Shown: positions 1 through 13,434 of the stretch, in pieces | Numbering within the stretch: position 1 is the stretch's first letter | How the letters are laid out: each line of letters starts with the position of its first letter | Assembly (NCBI RefSeq): GCF_041381155.1 | Contig: NC_091149.1 | Coordinates: 14,400,609-14,464,608, forward strand | DNA: 64,000 bases | DNA from: Argopecten irradians | Lineage: Eukaryota; Mollusca; Bivalvia; Pectinida; Pectinidae | Direction: 5' to 3' | Program-made: the position numbers and the translations under genes | Notes under the pieces: generated by a model | Databases searched by the model: none | What the model was told of the DNA's origin: nothing | What the model saw: only the letters and a program-made list of their open reading frames with translations

Positions 1-384
1 GCGTTCAAGGTAATAAAATTAAACGTAGCCTCTAAACTATGACAGGTAATTAAAAATAATTATGCTATTAATATGTGACTGTGCTTATATCCATATTGAA
101 TCGTTTACGTATTTTATCTATCATTTACTTTCAAGTATACGTACAAGATAACAATTTTACTTACACTGTAGTTTCTAATCAATTATGGATTTTTTAAGGT
201 CAATATGGTGTTATGCTGTTAATAGAATTACAACCCCTTTGGTCATCTTAACAATTTTTTAACACGACAATATAGTACCATGTTGACCGAATCAAATTAA
301 CTTTAATTATTGAATTAAAATATCAGCTCAGTGTATCAAGTAATGGGCACATCGAGTCTCTCCCTTTTTAAAGTCTATTTTACT
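1..384. other. gene-free AT-rich DNA
   Basis: No open frame with plausible splice sites, no RNA gene and no clear repeat was seen here. Confidence 0.5.
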
Positions 385-514
385 GAAACATGTCACCGAA
401 GACACCAAGCCACACACCACATCCGGTAATATTATACTGACAACGTGTGAACCAGTCGTCTCAATCTCAGTGTGCTGAGCGCTAAGCAGGATCAGAAAAC
501 ACCTTTTTAATATA
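385..514 (-). mobile_element. degraded fragment of SINE-like family S1
   Basis: This matches the head half of the better copies at 46708-47084 (plus) and 61588-61969 (minus). Shared landmarks are ACACCAAGC, ATTATACTGACAACG, GAACCAGTCGTC and GCTGAGCGCTAAGCAGG. It lies in minus orientation, is cut at both ends and has many substitutions, so it is an old copy. Confidence 0.7.
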
Positions 515-1029
515 TTTCAGGAGTCCTAAAACAAGAACAAACGTATAATAATTATTGTCTTTTTGCTCCTCGTGGCATGTTTATTCCCTTAATCATCTGA
601 AATATTTTAAAACCAAATAAAAAATCGATGAACAGTACAGGAAAACTCGTCATTTTCTCCCATACCATAGGATATATGAAATCTATATGACATAATAGAT
701 ATTGGGCGATTAACGTTCATGCGACACAGCAGATGGTGGTACCTTCTAGATCGAATCATGGTTAGTTTTGTAATGTAGGATAATGGCATACTTGTATAAA
801 GGAAATCGTTGGATCTTTATAGTAAACACTCACTAGTGTATTTAATTTTAAACTGAACTCATTAGACATCGTCACTAATCATAAACATACAAAATGACGC
901 TTCTTTCCCATTGATGTATTAAATTATTTTTGGAGTTTGAAATCCATGTATATATAAATGTATTTTCCAAAAGTGATAAGAAACCATACTCATATACAGA
1001 GTTATAACATGTCTAATGTATCAACTGTT
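515..1029 (+). repeat. 5' flank of duplicated unit U, copy 1
   Basis: This stretch is a diverged copy of about 18190-18830. Shared landmarks in the same order are AAGAACAAA followed by GTA-AA-AATAAT, AATCGATGAA-AGT, ATGCGACA-AA-GGTGG and GACATCGTCA followed by TAATCAT/TAGTTAT. Both copies lead directly into a CATCA-rich tandem array. There is no coding evidence. Confidence 0.6.
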
Positions 1030-2885
1030 ATCATGCTCACCAACCTCATCAATACTTCCGTCAACCTCATCAGTACTATCGTCAACCTCATCAGTACTAT
1101 CGTCAACCTCATCAGTACTATCGTCAACCTTATTAACACCATCGTCAATCTCATTAACATTATCGTCAACCTCATCAGCACCATCGTCAACCTCATCAGC
1201 ACCATCGTCAACCTCATCAGCACCATCGTCAACCTCATCAGCACCATCGTCAACTTCATCAGCAGCATCGTCAACCTCATCAGTACTATCGTCAACCTTA
1301 TTAACACCATCGTCAACCTCATCAATACTTCCGTCAACCTCATCAGCACTATCGTCAACCTCATCAATACTATCGTCAACCTCATCAGCACCATCGTCAA
1401 CCTCATCAGCACCATCGTACCGTCAACCTCATCAGCACCATCGTCAATCTCATTAACACTATCGTCAACCTCATCAATACTATCGTCAACCTCATCAGCA
1501 CCATCGTACCGTCAACCTCATCAGCACCATCGTCAACCTCATTAACACCATCGTCAACCTCATCAGTACTATCGTCAACCTCATCAGTACTATCGTCAAC
1601 CTCATCAGTACTATCGTCAACCTCATCAGCACCATCGTCAACCTCATCAATACTTCCGTCAACCTCATCAGTACTATCGTAAACCTTATTAACACCATCG
1701 TCAACTTCATTAACACCATCGTCAACCTCATCAGTACTATCGTCAATCTCATTAACACTATCGTCAACCTCATCAATACCACCGTCAACCTCATCAGCAC
1801 CATCGTCAATCTCATTAACACTATCGTCAACCTCATCAGTACTATCGTCAACCTCATCAGCATCATCGTACCGTCAACCTTATCAGCACCATCGTCAATC
1901 TCATTAACACTATCGTCAACCTCCTCATCACCATCGTCAACCTCGTAATCACCATCGTCAACCTAATCAGTACTATCGTCAACCTCATCATCACCATCGT
2001 CAATCTCATTAACACCATCGTCAATCTCATCAATACAATCGCCAACCTCATCATCACCATCGTCAACCTCATTAACACCATCGTCAACCTCATCATCACC
2101 ATCGTCAACCTCATCATCACCATCGTTAACCTCGTCATCACCATCGTAAACTTCATTAACATCATCATCAACCTCGTCAATACCACCGTCAACCTCCTCA
2201 ACACCATCGTCAACCTCATCAGTACTATCGTCAACCTAATCAGTACTATCGTCAACCTCATCATCACCATCGTCAATCTCATTAACACCATTGTCAATCT
2301 CATCAATACCATCGCCAACCTCATCATCACCATCGTCAACCTCATTAACACCATCGTCAACCTCATCATCACCATCGTCAACCTCATCATCACCATCGTC
2401 AACCTCGTCATCACCATCGTAAACTTCATTAACATCATCATCAACCTCGTCAATACCACCGTCAACCTCCTCAACACCATCGTCAACCTCATCAGTACTA
2501 TCGTCAACCTAATCAGTACTATCGTCAACCTCATCATCACCATCGTCAATCTCATTAACACCATCGTCAATCTCATCAATACCATCGCCAACCTCATCAT
2601 CACCATCGTCAACCTCATTAACACCATCGTCAACCTCATCATCACCATCGTCAACTTCATCATCACCATCGTCAACCTCGTCATCACCATCGTCAACCTC
2701 ATCATCACCATCGTCAACTTCATCATCACCATCGTCAACCTCATCATCACCATCGTCAACTTCATCATCACCATCGTCAACTTCATCATCACCATCGTAA
2801 ACTTCATTAACATCATCAACCTCGTCAATACCACCGTCAACCTCCTCAACACCAGTCAACCTCATCAGCACCATCGTCAACCTCA
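1030..2885. repeat. 21-bp minisatellite with a 273-bp higher-order repeat
   Basis: About 88 tandem copies of a 21-bp unit run through this stretch, with core CGTCAACCTCATCA followed by GTACTAT, GCACCAT or TCACCAT variants. Because 21 is a multiple of 3, frames stay open on both strands and give long heptad-like translations; these follow from the repeat and are not evidence of a gene. Between about 2181 and 2454 a marker variant (TACCACCGTCAACCTCCTC) recurs at exactly 273 bp, or 13 units, so whole 13-unit blocks were copied. A third marker at about 2829 is 375 bp further on, with a 3-bp shortened unit just before it. Variants change along the array: GTACTAT-rich on the left, TCACCAT-rich on the right. 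Confidence 0.95.
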
Positions 2886-3335
2886 TGATTACGTTCAATG
2901 TAAAAAATGTAGTTTCATATTTTGTGTGTATCTTCCTGCTTACAGTCTAAAGTCTACAATCATAGTTTTGATATCCTTTTGCGTATACCGTTGGTTAAAA
3001 TTATATATGTGCCGTAGCTGCTGTTTTTTGCGTCATTATCCATACCATAAGGTTTGTTGAATTAAGCTGTGAAAATTATTAAAATGTCTTCAAATGCCAT
3101 ATAAACCTTAATTACAATACAGAAATTATGTGCTGTTAATGTTATTCATGATATATGTATATTTAAGGGAAACTTACATGAAGAAGCCACTTTGCAATTT
3201 ATAATAACACCGTTAAAATGTGAAATGAACTTGTAGACCACAATGTAGCTTCATGGTTTGACCGAAAACTCATTTCACTTCACTGTTGATTCAAATATAA
3301 GAATGAGCTTATTTGAACTTGTAAAAATTAAAACC
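2886..3335. other. 3' flank of unit U, then gene-free DNA
   Basis: The first 100 bases include AATCATAGTTTTG, also found downstream of the ATC microsatellite at about 19290, which suggests unit U extends past its array. The rest is AT-rich DNA with no gene seen. The last 8 bases, TTAAAACC, are the left target duplication of the next element. Confidence 0.4.
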
Positions 3336-3734
3336 ACAATCTGATTAAAATACAGATCCTTATAACCACTCCGTTAAATAAAGGATCTGACAATATCCCG
3401 TAGTGGGTCACGTTCAGATGACCTTTCTACCACGTAGTCTTATTATAAGATACATTTTCTACACTTGTCACATCAATTGAAAACGATATTTCGTCCCAGT
3501 ATACATATACAACTACCTTTGTTGTGCTCTTTGGGCGAGATGACTACGTAAACTAAATTAAGTTTGACAGTTTTTTCGAACTATTTCGTCCCCAAAAATT
3601 CACTGTCAAAATTTTGCAAGTAGCAATTTGATTGGCCATTTCCAAAGGTCACCTGGACATGACCCCTAATGGGATTTTCTCAGATCCTCTTATCAAACGA
3701 AGTGATAATAAGGATTTGTATTTTAATCAGATTG
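3336..3734. mobile_element. hAT-like MITE, family A, intact copy
   Basis: A 399-bp non-autonomous element has terminal inverted repeats of about 27 bp (ACAATCTGATTAAAATACAG at the left, the mirror CTGATTAAAATACA-AATCC at the right). It is bounded by a perfect 8-bp direct repeat, TTAAAACC, at 3328-3335 and 3735-3742. Eight-base target duplications are typical of the hAT superfamily. It has no open frame of note. Other copies are at 26468, 29124, 33736, 34172 and 48238. Confidence 0.88.
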
Positions 3735-4070
3735 TTAAAACCGTTGCATTAAAAGCACTGTTATTCTCAAAATGTTAGAAACTTTTAGTAATTAATAACA
3801 TATTGAAAGCGTTTCTTGGTCCGTGAGTGAATTACGGCACATATAACTGGCCGCCGTATACACATTTAGTAGAAAACCAAGATTTTTTTAGAAGAGGAAA
3901 AAATTATGGCGTTCCTCTTTTCGTTGTGTATTTTAAGGATTATACATGTGTAAGGAAGTGACTGATGCTTGTGTTAAAATGCTAAACAGACAAATTTTTT
4001 ACCTTAATAACATTGTATTTCCTAATATATGAAATATTTAATGCGCCATGTCATAATCTGTCTTAGTCCC

Positions 4071-6760
4071 ATGAGTGAACGTGTCCAAAATGATTTTCGG
4101 GTCTTACGGTCCCATGTCAGTGTTTCTGTCAAATTGATTTTCGATCCCAAAAATCTTTCTCAGTCCCATGTCAGTGTTTTTGTCAAATAGATATTCCAGG
4201 ATCGATACCAAAAAATGAAATAAACAACAAACAAATACACTACATTCCAATAGAAGTAATTTTATTAACTGAACATGCACGCTCTTGATACAAATTGCTT
4301 TTGAAAAAAGCACTATTATAATGTAATTTGACAAGAATAGTGTTAATTTCCTTTTTTTTTTTTGTCAGCATTGAATAGAAAACTGATATATAAGATGTTA
4401 AAAATAATTAAAATTAAGGTTTTAACTTTCCAATATTTATTTTATATACTGAACAAATATATACAAAACCAACTATCTATCTACCTGTGTATATATTTCT
4501 TCATTACATTACAAAATTAGAATAGAGTAAAAACAAATGCTTAAAATGAGAAATCCATTTTTAACTCAGTGTGTTAATGTATGTATATACAAAAGTAAAT
4601 AAAACTTATATATAAATTCCTATTTCATGAACTGAAATTTCATATTGATTGATTAATTCAAACAATTTAATCAAATTTTAATTAATTTATTTAATCAACA
4701 AAATGCTATATCTTGTAGAAGTTTTGTTTTATTGTTTTGGTTTATTATATCACAGAATTTGGACTAGATTTTTTGAAAATTCTGTAAATCATTCTACTAT
4801 GAAGGTTTTTTTATGTTTAAATAGATTATATTGACAAATATGAAGAGAAACCCTTTTTTTAAGTTTATCCATAATATACAACATATATATAATTAGTATG
4901 AATAAAAAATTAAGGTTGAAACCCTTGATTTTGTATACCTATATATATTTAAAATTAGGTTTTTACTAAAAATTAACTCAGTTTTTAAAAAGTGTATTAA
5001 GAACTAGATGTGTATGCATCTGTAAAGTCGAATCAATCATAACAAAAGTAAATATAATTTAATATGGTAAGTAATTTGGTGAAAAAAATTTTTTTTTTGT
5101 AATGGAAATGCTACCCTATGTTTTACTAAACTGATTTTGTATAATTTAATTTAAATTTATGTGTATTTTTAAAACTAACATCAGTTCTAACATCAACAGT
5201 AATATTAAGATTTTTATGCATACCAAGTAGTTTGTAATGTAAAGTACACAAAGAATGTTAAAATATATAGGCATACTATAAAAACTATGTATAAACAGGG
5301 TCTAATAAACTTCATTTGTAATGAATGTCTCGAGACATGATTACTAATTAAAAGTTGTAAAATTTAATTTTCAATATGTTATAAAAAAAAAAAATTTACC
5401 CTCCAATTTCTATGAATTTTATTTATAACACCCTTTATGATAAATTCCATTCAACTAATATTTGAATCCCTTTTTCTTTAGGATTGCTACTAAAATAAAC
5501 AATATTTGTAGCTTAAAATTAAAATCTATTTGTTTCTCTCTTATGTAAGAATTATTTGATAAAGTAAGGTATCTGTAAATCAAAAGTTTAATTTCAGTTT
5601 GGTGTGCCATTAATTTTGCCTTTAAGGCATGATGAAAACAGAGAGCTGTATCAGCACGTGCCTTATAATGTGTAATGTGTTATTAACTTCATCTACACGG
5701 TTTTGATTGACCAAAATCTCAAAACATCAACCACATGCTATTTCTTTTATAATGCCAATGAATCAGATAATAACATATCGATTGATACTGCATTGATTGA
5801 TAATCCAATAAATGAAAGCTACAATAACTTGACACATATCTCAACGAACCAAACATTCTAGTTATGCTATGCTCCGATTTCGCTTTCACTACCATACAGG
5901 TGCTAAAGCACCCCCCCCCCCCCCAATCCTATTCCTTCGCTCACTTTGGGCCTGATACATGTATTTAACGACAATCACATAATTTCACATTGTCGTTACT
6001 GTAGATATGACCGTTCAATTCCTTAATTATCGTATGATGATTTGTTAAAGAGTCGTTACCAGCACTTCCCACATATGCTTTCAACCATAGATTTCATAGA
6101 TATTGTTAAATTGGGCCGCTCCTTATGAAGATCTGGATTAGCGTCTCATTTTTATCAATATACTTTGTCGCATTAATTAATGTCCAAATCCACTGTTATT
6201 TCTTTGCGAAATCAGCGCTAGACTCGTCTCATGCATTGATGGATTACTTGTGTAAGTTTTTGCTTTCACCACCTATTGTAATGCATGATTAAAAGCCAAC
6301 ACCCTAGCTGACAGCTTCATTTCATTCATACTAGAATCACACACATTCATTATCCCCTTCCGATGTTCTCTACATATCTCTTTGACTTCTAATTTTTTCC
6401 CTCCAGTTTAAAATTGTTGAAACATCAGAATTTGACATACATAATAAACTGTTCCTTAGTGTCAGCCTTAACAATGCCCTAGATTTCTTATCTATAATTA
6501 ACCTCCAAGGGGAGGGTGTTGTGGTCGCTCACATGCAGGGAATTACATGGAACTGGAAAAGTAAACAAATCTAGAGGGGCTGTCAGTGTATCATTACGTT
6601 TCAGGAGTATGATTTGTTTGAAAGTACCTTCAGCTATACCGACCTATATATCAACAACTTAGACTGGCCACCAGGACCCTAAGTTGCTGATAAGACTTTC
6701 TCAGCAGAGTTCCCTTTCTACTAGCATTAATCTCCCTCCCTAGTTTAAAAACTCCAGTTA
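4071..6760 (+). repeat. left arm of a large inverted duplication
   Basis: Read in reverse complement, this region matches 10986-13720 in collinear blocks. Examples: 4090-4200 (CCCATGTCAGTGTTTCTGTC) against 13435-13720; 4208-4340 against 13060-13165; 4380-4560 against 12850-13045; 5290-5460 (TCTCGAGACAT) against 12050-12190; 5580-5690 against 11840-11960; 6310-6530 (CCCTCCAGTTT, GAAACATCAGAAT) against 11160-11340; 6650-6720 against 10990-11070. Identity is patchy with many indels, so the duplication is old. No coding region was recognised in the arm. A run of about 17 C lies at about 5910. Confidence 0.8.
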
Positions 6761-9289
6761 GGCAATAACAGTATTACAACACTTTGGCCACCAAAACCTT
6801 AACACTGGCTATTTCTCGGGCCCATACTGGGCGTATCTCTTGAAATTCTCAAAAGATCCAGCATTAATCGCCAGTCCTTTAAATGACTGTATCAGGGCAG
6901 ACCCAATCATTTCTTAAACTACTTGTTCAAAAAATTATGTTAATTGTTGATATGGAATATGGGTCACAAGACGGGAGATATATCAATGGTTGTTTTCCAT
7001 ATAAAACACTGACATGAAAGTCGACCAATACTTTGATTTAGGGTTCCTGTTCGTTTGTAATCATGTGAATGCATGGTCTTATATGCAATGATACTAGACA
7101 AAAGGTCATATTTGAAGCGAATCTATATCAGAAACAATATGCTTCAATTTCAAAGTTCATTTTGTTGAAATATATCGTGTTTTTTTGTATCCTAACGAGG
7201 GCTTTAAATGATTAAAAATAATACGATGTTCCAAAACACTAGTATTTTAACCACTTTGATTGCTGCTCAATGATTAATCGTTCAAATATTCATTTACATT
7301 AAATTCTACACCATTTTAATTTATATACTATGTTACTATACTAAACTTGGACTCCACATACAGTTAGTTTGTTTATTACCGCACCGCTAGTATTACAAAT
7401 GAGGCAGACATCATCTGAATAAGAAAATTTACTCATTCATGTGCGAAGTTTCTCTATATTTTTCCCTGAACTTTTGTCCATGGGATGGGCGAAATTTTTT
7501 TTTTTCTTAGAATTTGGAGGTTTTCCAATATTTTTTTTCCTGTTAAGTGATTTAAATACTGAGATTACTAACTAATCCCTAAAAAATAAAAAAAACACAT
7601 TATGTATCGCAATAATTTACTATAATAGTTAGGCCAATATTTTTGGCTGAATTGATCAGGACTATAAAGTACACTAGGTTATCTGTGTGACCACTACCAG
7701 TTTTCTCTAGCAGTAACTGGTCACTAACTTGAGGGATGTGCAGGGGTTACACCCACACCATCAGGATAACGGCCTATAAGGCTAATTGCTACCGCCTGTG
7801 TTAATCGAGGGACCGATAAAGCCAATAGACTAAATTCTCCTACTGAGGTTTAGTGGTTTCATAACCTAGCCAAACCTTGTGTATCAAATTACAAAACCTC
7901 ATCTGGATTTGACCGGATCTCTAGAATCAGGCATGCAGTAGTAAGACTGGACAAAAAATAATCAAGCCAACTTTTTAAGTCATTGCAATTTTTTTCAAAT
8001 ATATCTAGAGACTAGTGGGCATTGTGCCAGTCTAATCACAACTGTTTAAATATTGTGATTGTATGCTTTATTTTGCAAGCGATATATAGATCAGAACATT
8101 TCTTCTATTTCAGTTTTCTTATCTGAAAATAATGCTCCCCATGAAATTTATAACAATTCTTCATTTGAGTCATTTTCATTATAAATCAAAGTTATAATTA
8201 TACCGATATATGCTCCCATAAATTATATGCGGATGTTGAATCAAGAACGTTTTACACATTATTCACATCTAAACGATATCAATGTTTTTTGAGAATAATA
8301 ATGTTAGTAGTTGTTAAGAATAAGAAGGTTTTCAAGCCAACATTATAGGTTTTATAGATACAAGTACACAATGAATTTCGGCAAATATGGCCAACTGCCA
8401 ATAAATGAATATATGCCCAATTTATTAAGTAACAAAAAAAAAACCACTCAGGATTTATTCCAAAATCTATGCAAAAAAAACCTGCATGCACATCTACTAA
8501 ATAGGTTACATTGCTGTAAAGTTCCATTTGAATTTGCCAAAGCAGTTTAAGAAGGAGTTTTTCAGACAAACCCTTTCTTCAATTACTGAGCGTGTATTAA
8601 TGACCTGAAAAACCATGGCAACGACCCCAACCCTTCCTTCTTGCACACATGTTCATTATTTTTTTCCAAAGTTTCTTTATTAAGCATCACTTATTTTAAC
8701 AATTAGTACTATTTCACTACCAGATATATAAAGGTACTATCACTACAGGTATCAGTTCAATTGTGGAGGTCCTGGTGGTTTTGTACTCCAACTGATAAGG
8801 CAATCACTGACTTTATATAAATGAATCTTTGTTAAAGGATAAGTTATTACTGTGGCCACTAGAGATATCACTCTTATTGACCTCTTGAGACACCACAGCA
8901 CAATCTCATTGCAGTTGCCTTACACCCCCTTCCCCAACGATCCCCCTCCACCACTACTAAACCCCCAACCCATCATCCTCTGCTCTTTGATTATAGATAA
9001 TACTCAAAGAGCAGCATATGAAGGCGCTGCTGTCTTGTGCCCTATCAATTCTATCCATATCTAAAGGTTCTGTCCAATGTCCCTTGTTGGCCTGTGGACC
9101 AGATAAACTTAAATCATATACTGGGGTCTAAAAGTACTAAATCTTATTTATTATAACATCCATCATCATGCTCGGGGTAACTTGGGAAATATAAAAAGAT
9201 AAATCCTGTCAACAATGCAGAACATGACTAAAATGTTTTGAGGAAAATTAACAGCTGGATGCGACAAGACTGGGATACAGCACTTTTCA

Positions 9290-9352
9290 TGTCTGTAGCT
9301 CATGTGGTTCTGAAGTCGTCACTGCACCTGACTTCGGAAGATTGAAGTTCAA
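9290..9352 (+). mobile_element. possible tRNA-derived SINE remnant
   Basis: The stretch has a box A-like TGTAGCTCATGTGG and a box B-like AAGTTCAACTC about 35 bases later, ending near CTACACCA. The arms do not fold into a convincing cloverleaf, so it is not called a functional tRNA. It could be chance. Confidence 0.25.
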
Positions 9353-9844
9353 CTCTACACCATTTTTCTGTTTTACTTTTATATTTGACAAGCAAAAAGA
9401 AATCATTTTATTTTTGTCATTTTTAATATATATTTTTAATTAAAATGATAATCACTTAAATAAACTAGAACGTAAAGAATCTGATAGGAAAATATTCCTC
9501 AGAAAAAACAATCACTATATGCCTTTTTTCTTATGTAGGCCAATATGCATCTTTTTAATCTAGAATGATAAAGAGTAAAAATGAATAGAGTATCTTTACA
9601 CCCACCATGTACCCTTTATTAATATTAATTTAAATGCATTGCTTTTCTAATAATCTGAAAAGCGTTTTCGTCCCTTTAAATAATATATTATAAACATATC
9701 ATAAATCCAGGATGTTAGCTGCATGTAAAAGGCTAATTGATTTTTTCATTTGACAAAAACTAGGAAGACCAAAGGCATTGAAAATCTACATATAAAATTT
9801 GAGATATAGATCGGTTAGTACTTTCTGAGAAAAAGGCGGTAACA

Positions 9845-9920
9845 AATTTCAAAAATCAAAATCCAAATTTGGCTACATGTCATGTTGACAGATCAAATTT
9901 GGATTTAGATTTTTGAAATT
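9845..9920. repeat. 26-bp-arm hairpin
   Basis: The left arm (AATTTCAAAAATCAAAATCC and following bases) is mirrored at 9895-9920 (AAATTTGGATTTAGATTTTT and following) with a spacer of about 24 bases. No terminal duplication was seen around it. Confidence 0.7.
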
Positions 9921-10985
9921 GCAATATACACAATCAAGTCACAAGGCCAGTCTGTATATGAAATTTGAAGTCTAGATAATGTTTGTCTATACCTTTTAAG
10001 ATATTTTCTGTTTAGTATGAAAGAAGCTTGTATACAATAATTGTAAAAACACTTTTATACTGACGTCAAAGAATTTACATTCATGGTATAGTGGTTTATC
10101 TGAAGACTAAAAATCATTAATAACGAATGCCAAAGGATCATTGGAATTAATTTTTGTAATCGCAAGTAGATAGAAGAAATAAATTAGAGATTATTATGTT
10201 TCTAGGCAATGACATTTTTTTTTTAATTTTATGGTTTAATTACTAGTTATGTATTCGACTTTTGCATCCTTTCAGGAAAAGGTTCTGTTTGCTATGCACA
10301 AAATATTGTAAGTAATTATCTATAAGAGGCCCATTACAAGTTCAGGTCCAGTCTCATATTGTTGTACTGACATGATATCACTAGATATGGCAAACAGTTA
10401 TGACTATGTGAATATTTTATACTTAAAAAAATTTTATTATTATATAATAATTGTGTTTTTGTATAGCCAAAGGAGAAACTATCAGACTGACAACAAGAGA
10501 AAGCAAATATACATCTGACCCCAAGATCATAATTTAAAACAGTCTTTAAAAGTTCAGTTTTCATTTTCTTCTATTTGAATTATTATTACCCATTCACAGA
10601 ACTTATTACTTTTCTTTGACAATAAAAAACATTTGATAGACATTGATGAACTAGGACTATTTCAAAATTGGTAGCAAAAATATGATATAAAAAACCTTTG
10701 CATTCAGAGTAACTAACTTATTGACGGTTAATATTAAATATTTTGATCGTCTATCGCCTAGAGAATCCAGAAGATTGTTGAATCACATTGAATAATTATG
10801 CTATATACCTAAACAGTTCTGATTAAGTTTAAGACATTTAATGTACAGCATAATCATTTTCTAGAGAATAACATTACAATGTATATTAAATAAATAATTT
10901 TACATAAAATTATGAACCAATGTTGAAACAGTTGACTGGAATAGACTGGCGTGACCAGTCTCTAGAATATTGAAAACGTCACTTA

Positions 10986-13434
10986 AATTTGTCTCATTTT
11001 AGATAATCTAGTGAGGAACTCTGTTTGAGAAAAGTCTTCTCAATAACTTGGAGTCTGGTGGCTAGAAAATCAACATTTTTGGAATTGCTGAAACATGACA
11101 CTGAGAGCCCCTAGCCTCTGTTTATACTTTCAAGCCCTATGCTAGATGACTGACCATCCCTTTCCCTCTGAGGTTAATTTATAGATATGAAAACTAGGGC
11201 ATGCAAGGCTGACACTACTGAACAGGTTAGATTCTGATGTTTCAACACAAACTGGAGGGAAAAATTAGAAGCCTATGGGGATTTGTAAATTGGAAGGATT
11301 AATGGACAACTGAATGTGGAGTGACTATGAACATCAGAAGTTCAGTCATGACTCTGTGGCGATGAGACCTGGGTGCACATGTTTTACAAAGTAGAACAAG
11401 CGGGAAAGCAACATTACACAGATTGCAAAGAATACAGTGTTGTGTTAGTACAATATATCAAATCACAAATAATTGATAAATAACTCTCTCGGACCTCAAA
11501 ATGGTAAAGTATGTGGATGGCTTCTTTAAAACTCCACTCTACGGTTTTTAAGGACATAACCATTTCTTCCATAACACACGGATATTTGGTTTGCTATGTG
11601 ATAAATTACAAAGTACACAGTTGATATTATACAATTTAGCCCTGAGTAGTGAACAAATGGAGCATGTGAACTAGAATGTTTGTCTGTCGTGTTTTGATTT
11701 GTGCGAAAGCCAGTCACCATCCTTATTTGGATTAAATAAAAAGCATATTATGTGATATTAATTCGGGATCCTTGGATTAAAAAGATAATGTTATAGTGAG
11801 TTTTGGATTTTGCAGTCAAACCTGAGATAAGGTAACACACATAACACTTAGGGCCATGGCTGTAAACTTGTTTTCATCTGCATGTAAAGCAAAATTAATG
11901 CAAACAAAAAAAATAAACTTTGATTTACTAGGATACCTTACTTTATCAAATAATTCTTACATAAGAGAGAAACAAATAGATAATAATTTTAAAGTCACAA
12001 ATATTGTTTATTTAAGTAAAAATTCCAAAAGAAAGGGTTTTTAAAAGTGAATGAAATTTATCATACAGGTGTTATTAATATAATTCATAGAAATTGAGGG
12101 AAATTTTTTTTCGATATAATGTTGAATAATGTTTAAAAACTTTCTCATGTCCCGAGACATTATATACATTACATTAATTAGCATTTTCTACAAATACTTT
12201 AAACATAAATAAGTTTTTGTATGATTAAATTGAATTTGAATTGATATAAATCAGTTTGAATTAATCAATCAATAACAAATTAATTCCTTATCATGAAATA
12301 GGAATTTATTGTAAAAAAATTTATTTACTTTTGTATATAAACATTGTACATTATGGGTACACATTAATCCATACAAATGGATTTCTCTCATTTTAAGCAT
12401 TTGTTTTTTTTTCTCTATTCTAATTTTTGTTTTGATGAAGAAATATATACACAGGTAGATATAATAGTTGGTTTTGTATATATTTGTTCAGTATACAAAA
12501 TATTTGGAAAGTTACACCTTGATTTATTTTTAACATCTAAATATCAGTATTTCTATTCAATGCTGACAAAAATAAGAAAATATTAAATGGTATGAAATGA
12601 TTTATGGAACTATTCTTGTCAATTTACACATAATTTCAAAAATAGCAATTTGTATCGAAATCTTCAAGGGCATGTTCAGTTAAAAAAATTATTTCTATTG
12701 GAATGTAAAGTATTTGTTTGTTGTTCATTTCTTTTTTCAAATTAATATGGTATAGTTTATTCTAGACAGAATATTTACCACACATCAGGATTTGTTCAAA
12801 ATATGTTCATTATATAAAATTTTTTTACTTTTTATATACATCGATACACACTGAGTTAAGATTTATGGATTTTCATTTTAAGCATTTTTATTATTACTCT
12901 ATTCTAATTTTAATGAAGAAATATATACACAGGTAAGATAGATAGTTGGTTTTGTATATATTTGTTCAGTATATAAAATATTTGGAAAGTTAAACCTTAA
13001 TTTATTTTTATTTTTAATATCAGTATTTCTATTCAATGCTGACAAAAATAAGGAAATAACACTATTCTTGTCAAATTACATTATAATAGTGCTTTTTTCA
13101 AAAGCAATTTTTATCAAGAGCGTGGTCAGTTAATAAAAAAATTACTTCTATTGGAATGTAGTGTCTATTTTTTTTGTTTATTTTTTTCCAAATTAATTTG
13201 GTTTACTTTACTCTAAACAGAATATCTACCACACATCAGGATTCCATAATTTGTGTAAAAGTACAAATATGTACATAAATAAACTACCGAAACATAATAG
13301 AATATCAAATTTATTTGATCTATTATGGAATCCTGGGTTTTTAATTCATTCTACTACAAAATGTATTGCATCTTACATAAAATAAACACAAGATACAAAT
13401 ATAAGGATGGCATGAGACACAAAAAACATGGGAC
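10986..13434 (-). repeat. right arm of the inverted duplication, internally duplicated
   Basis: This is the reverse-complement partner of 4071-6760. It differs from the left arm by an internal direct duplication: about 12330-12740 and 12830-13200 both carry TATACACAGGTA, GTTGGTTTTGTATATATTTG, TTCAATGCTGACAAAAATAA and TTCTATTGGAATGTA in that order, where the left arm has one set (4208-4560). The short frame at 11856-12044 lies in this repeat and is not considered a gene. Confidence 0.78.

Larger units (their letters stand above)
6761..10985. other. centre of the inverted duplication, no gene seen
   Basis: About 4.2 kb separates the arms. Short open frames (for example 8311-8550 on plus, 8279-8569 on minus) have AT-rich, low-complexity translations and no recognisable domain. 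No transposase, integrase or polymerase motif was seen. Weak palindromic pairing may continue inward to about 6900 and 10900. The centre contains the hairpin at 9845-9920 and the tRNA-like stretch at 9290-9352. Confidence 0.45.

Noticed and set aside
958-2898. Long open frames on both strands (IVNLIST and MVLMRLT type repeats)
   Set aside because: They follow from a 21-bp tandem repeat, are open in several frames at once, and have no start, splice or domain context.
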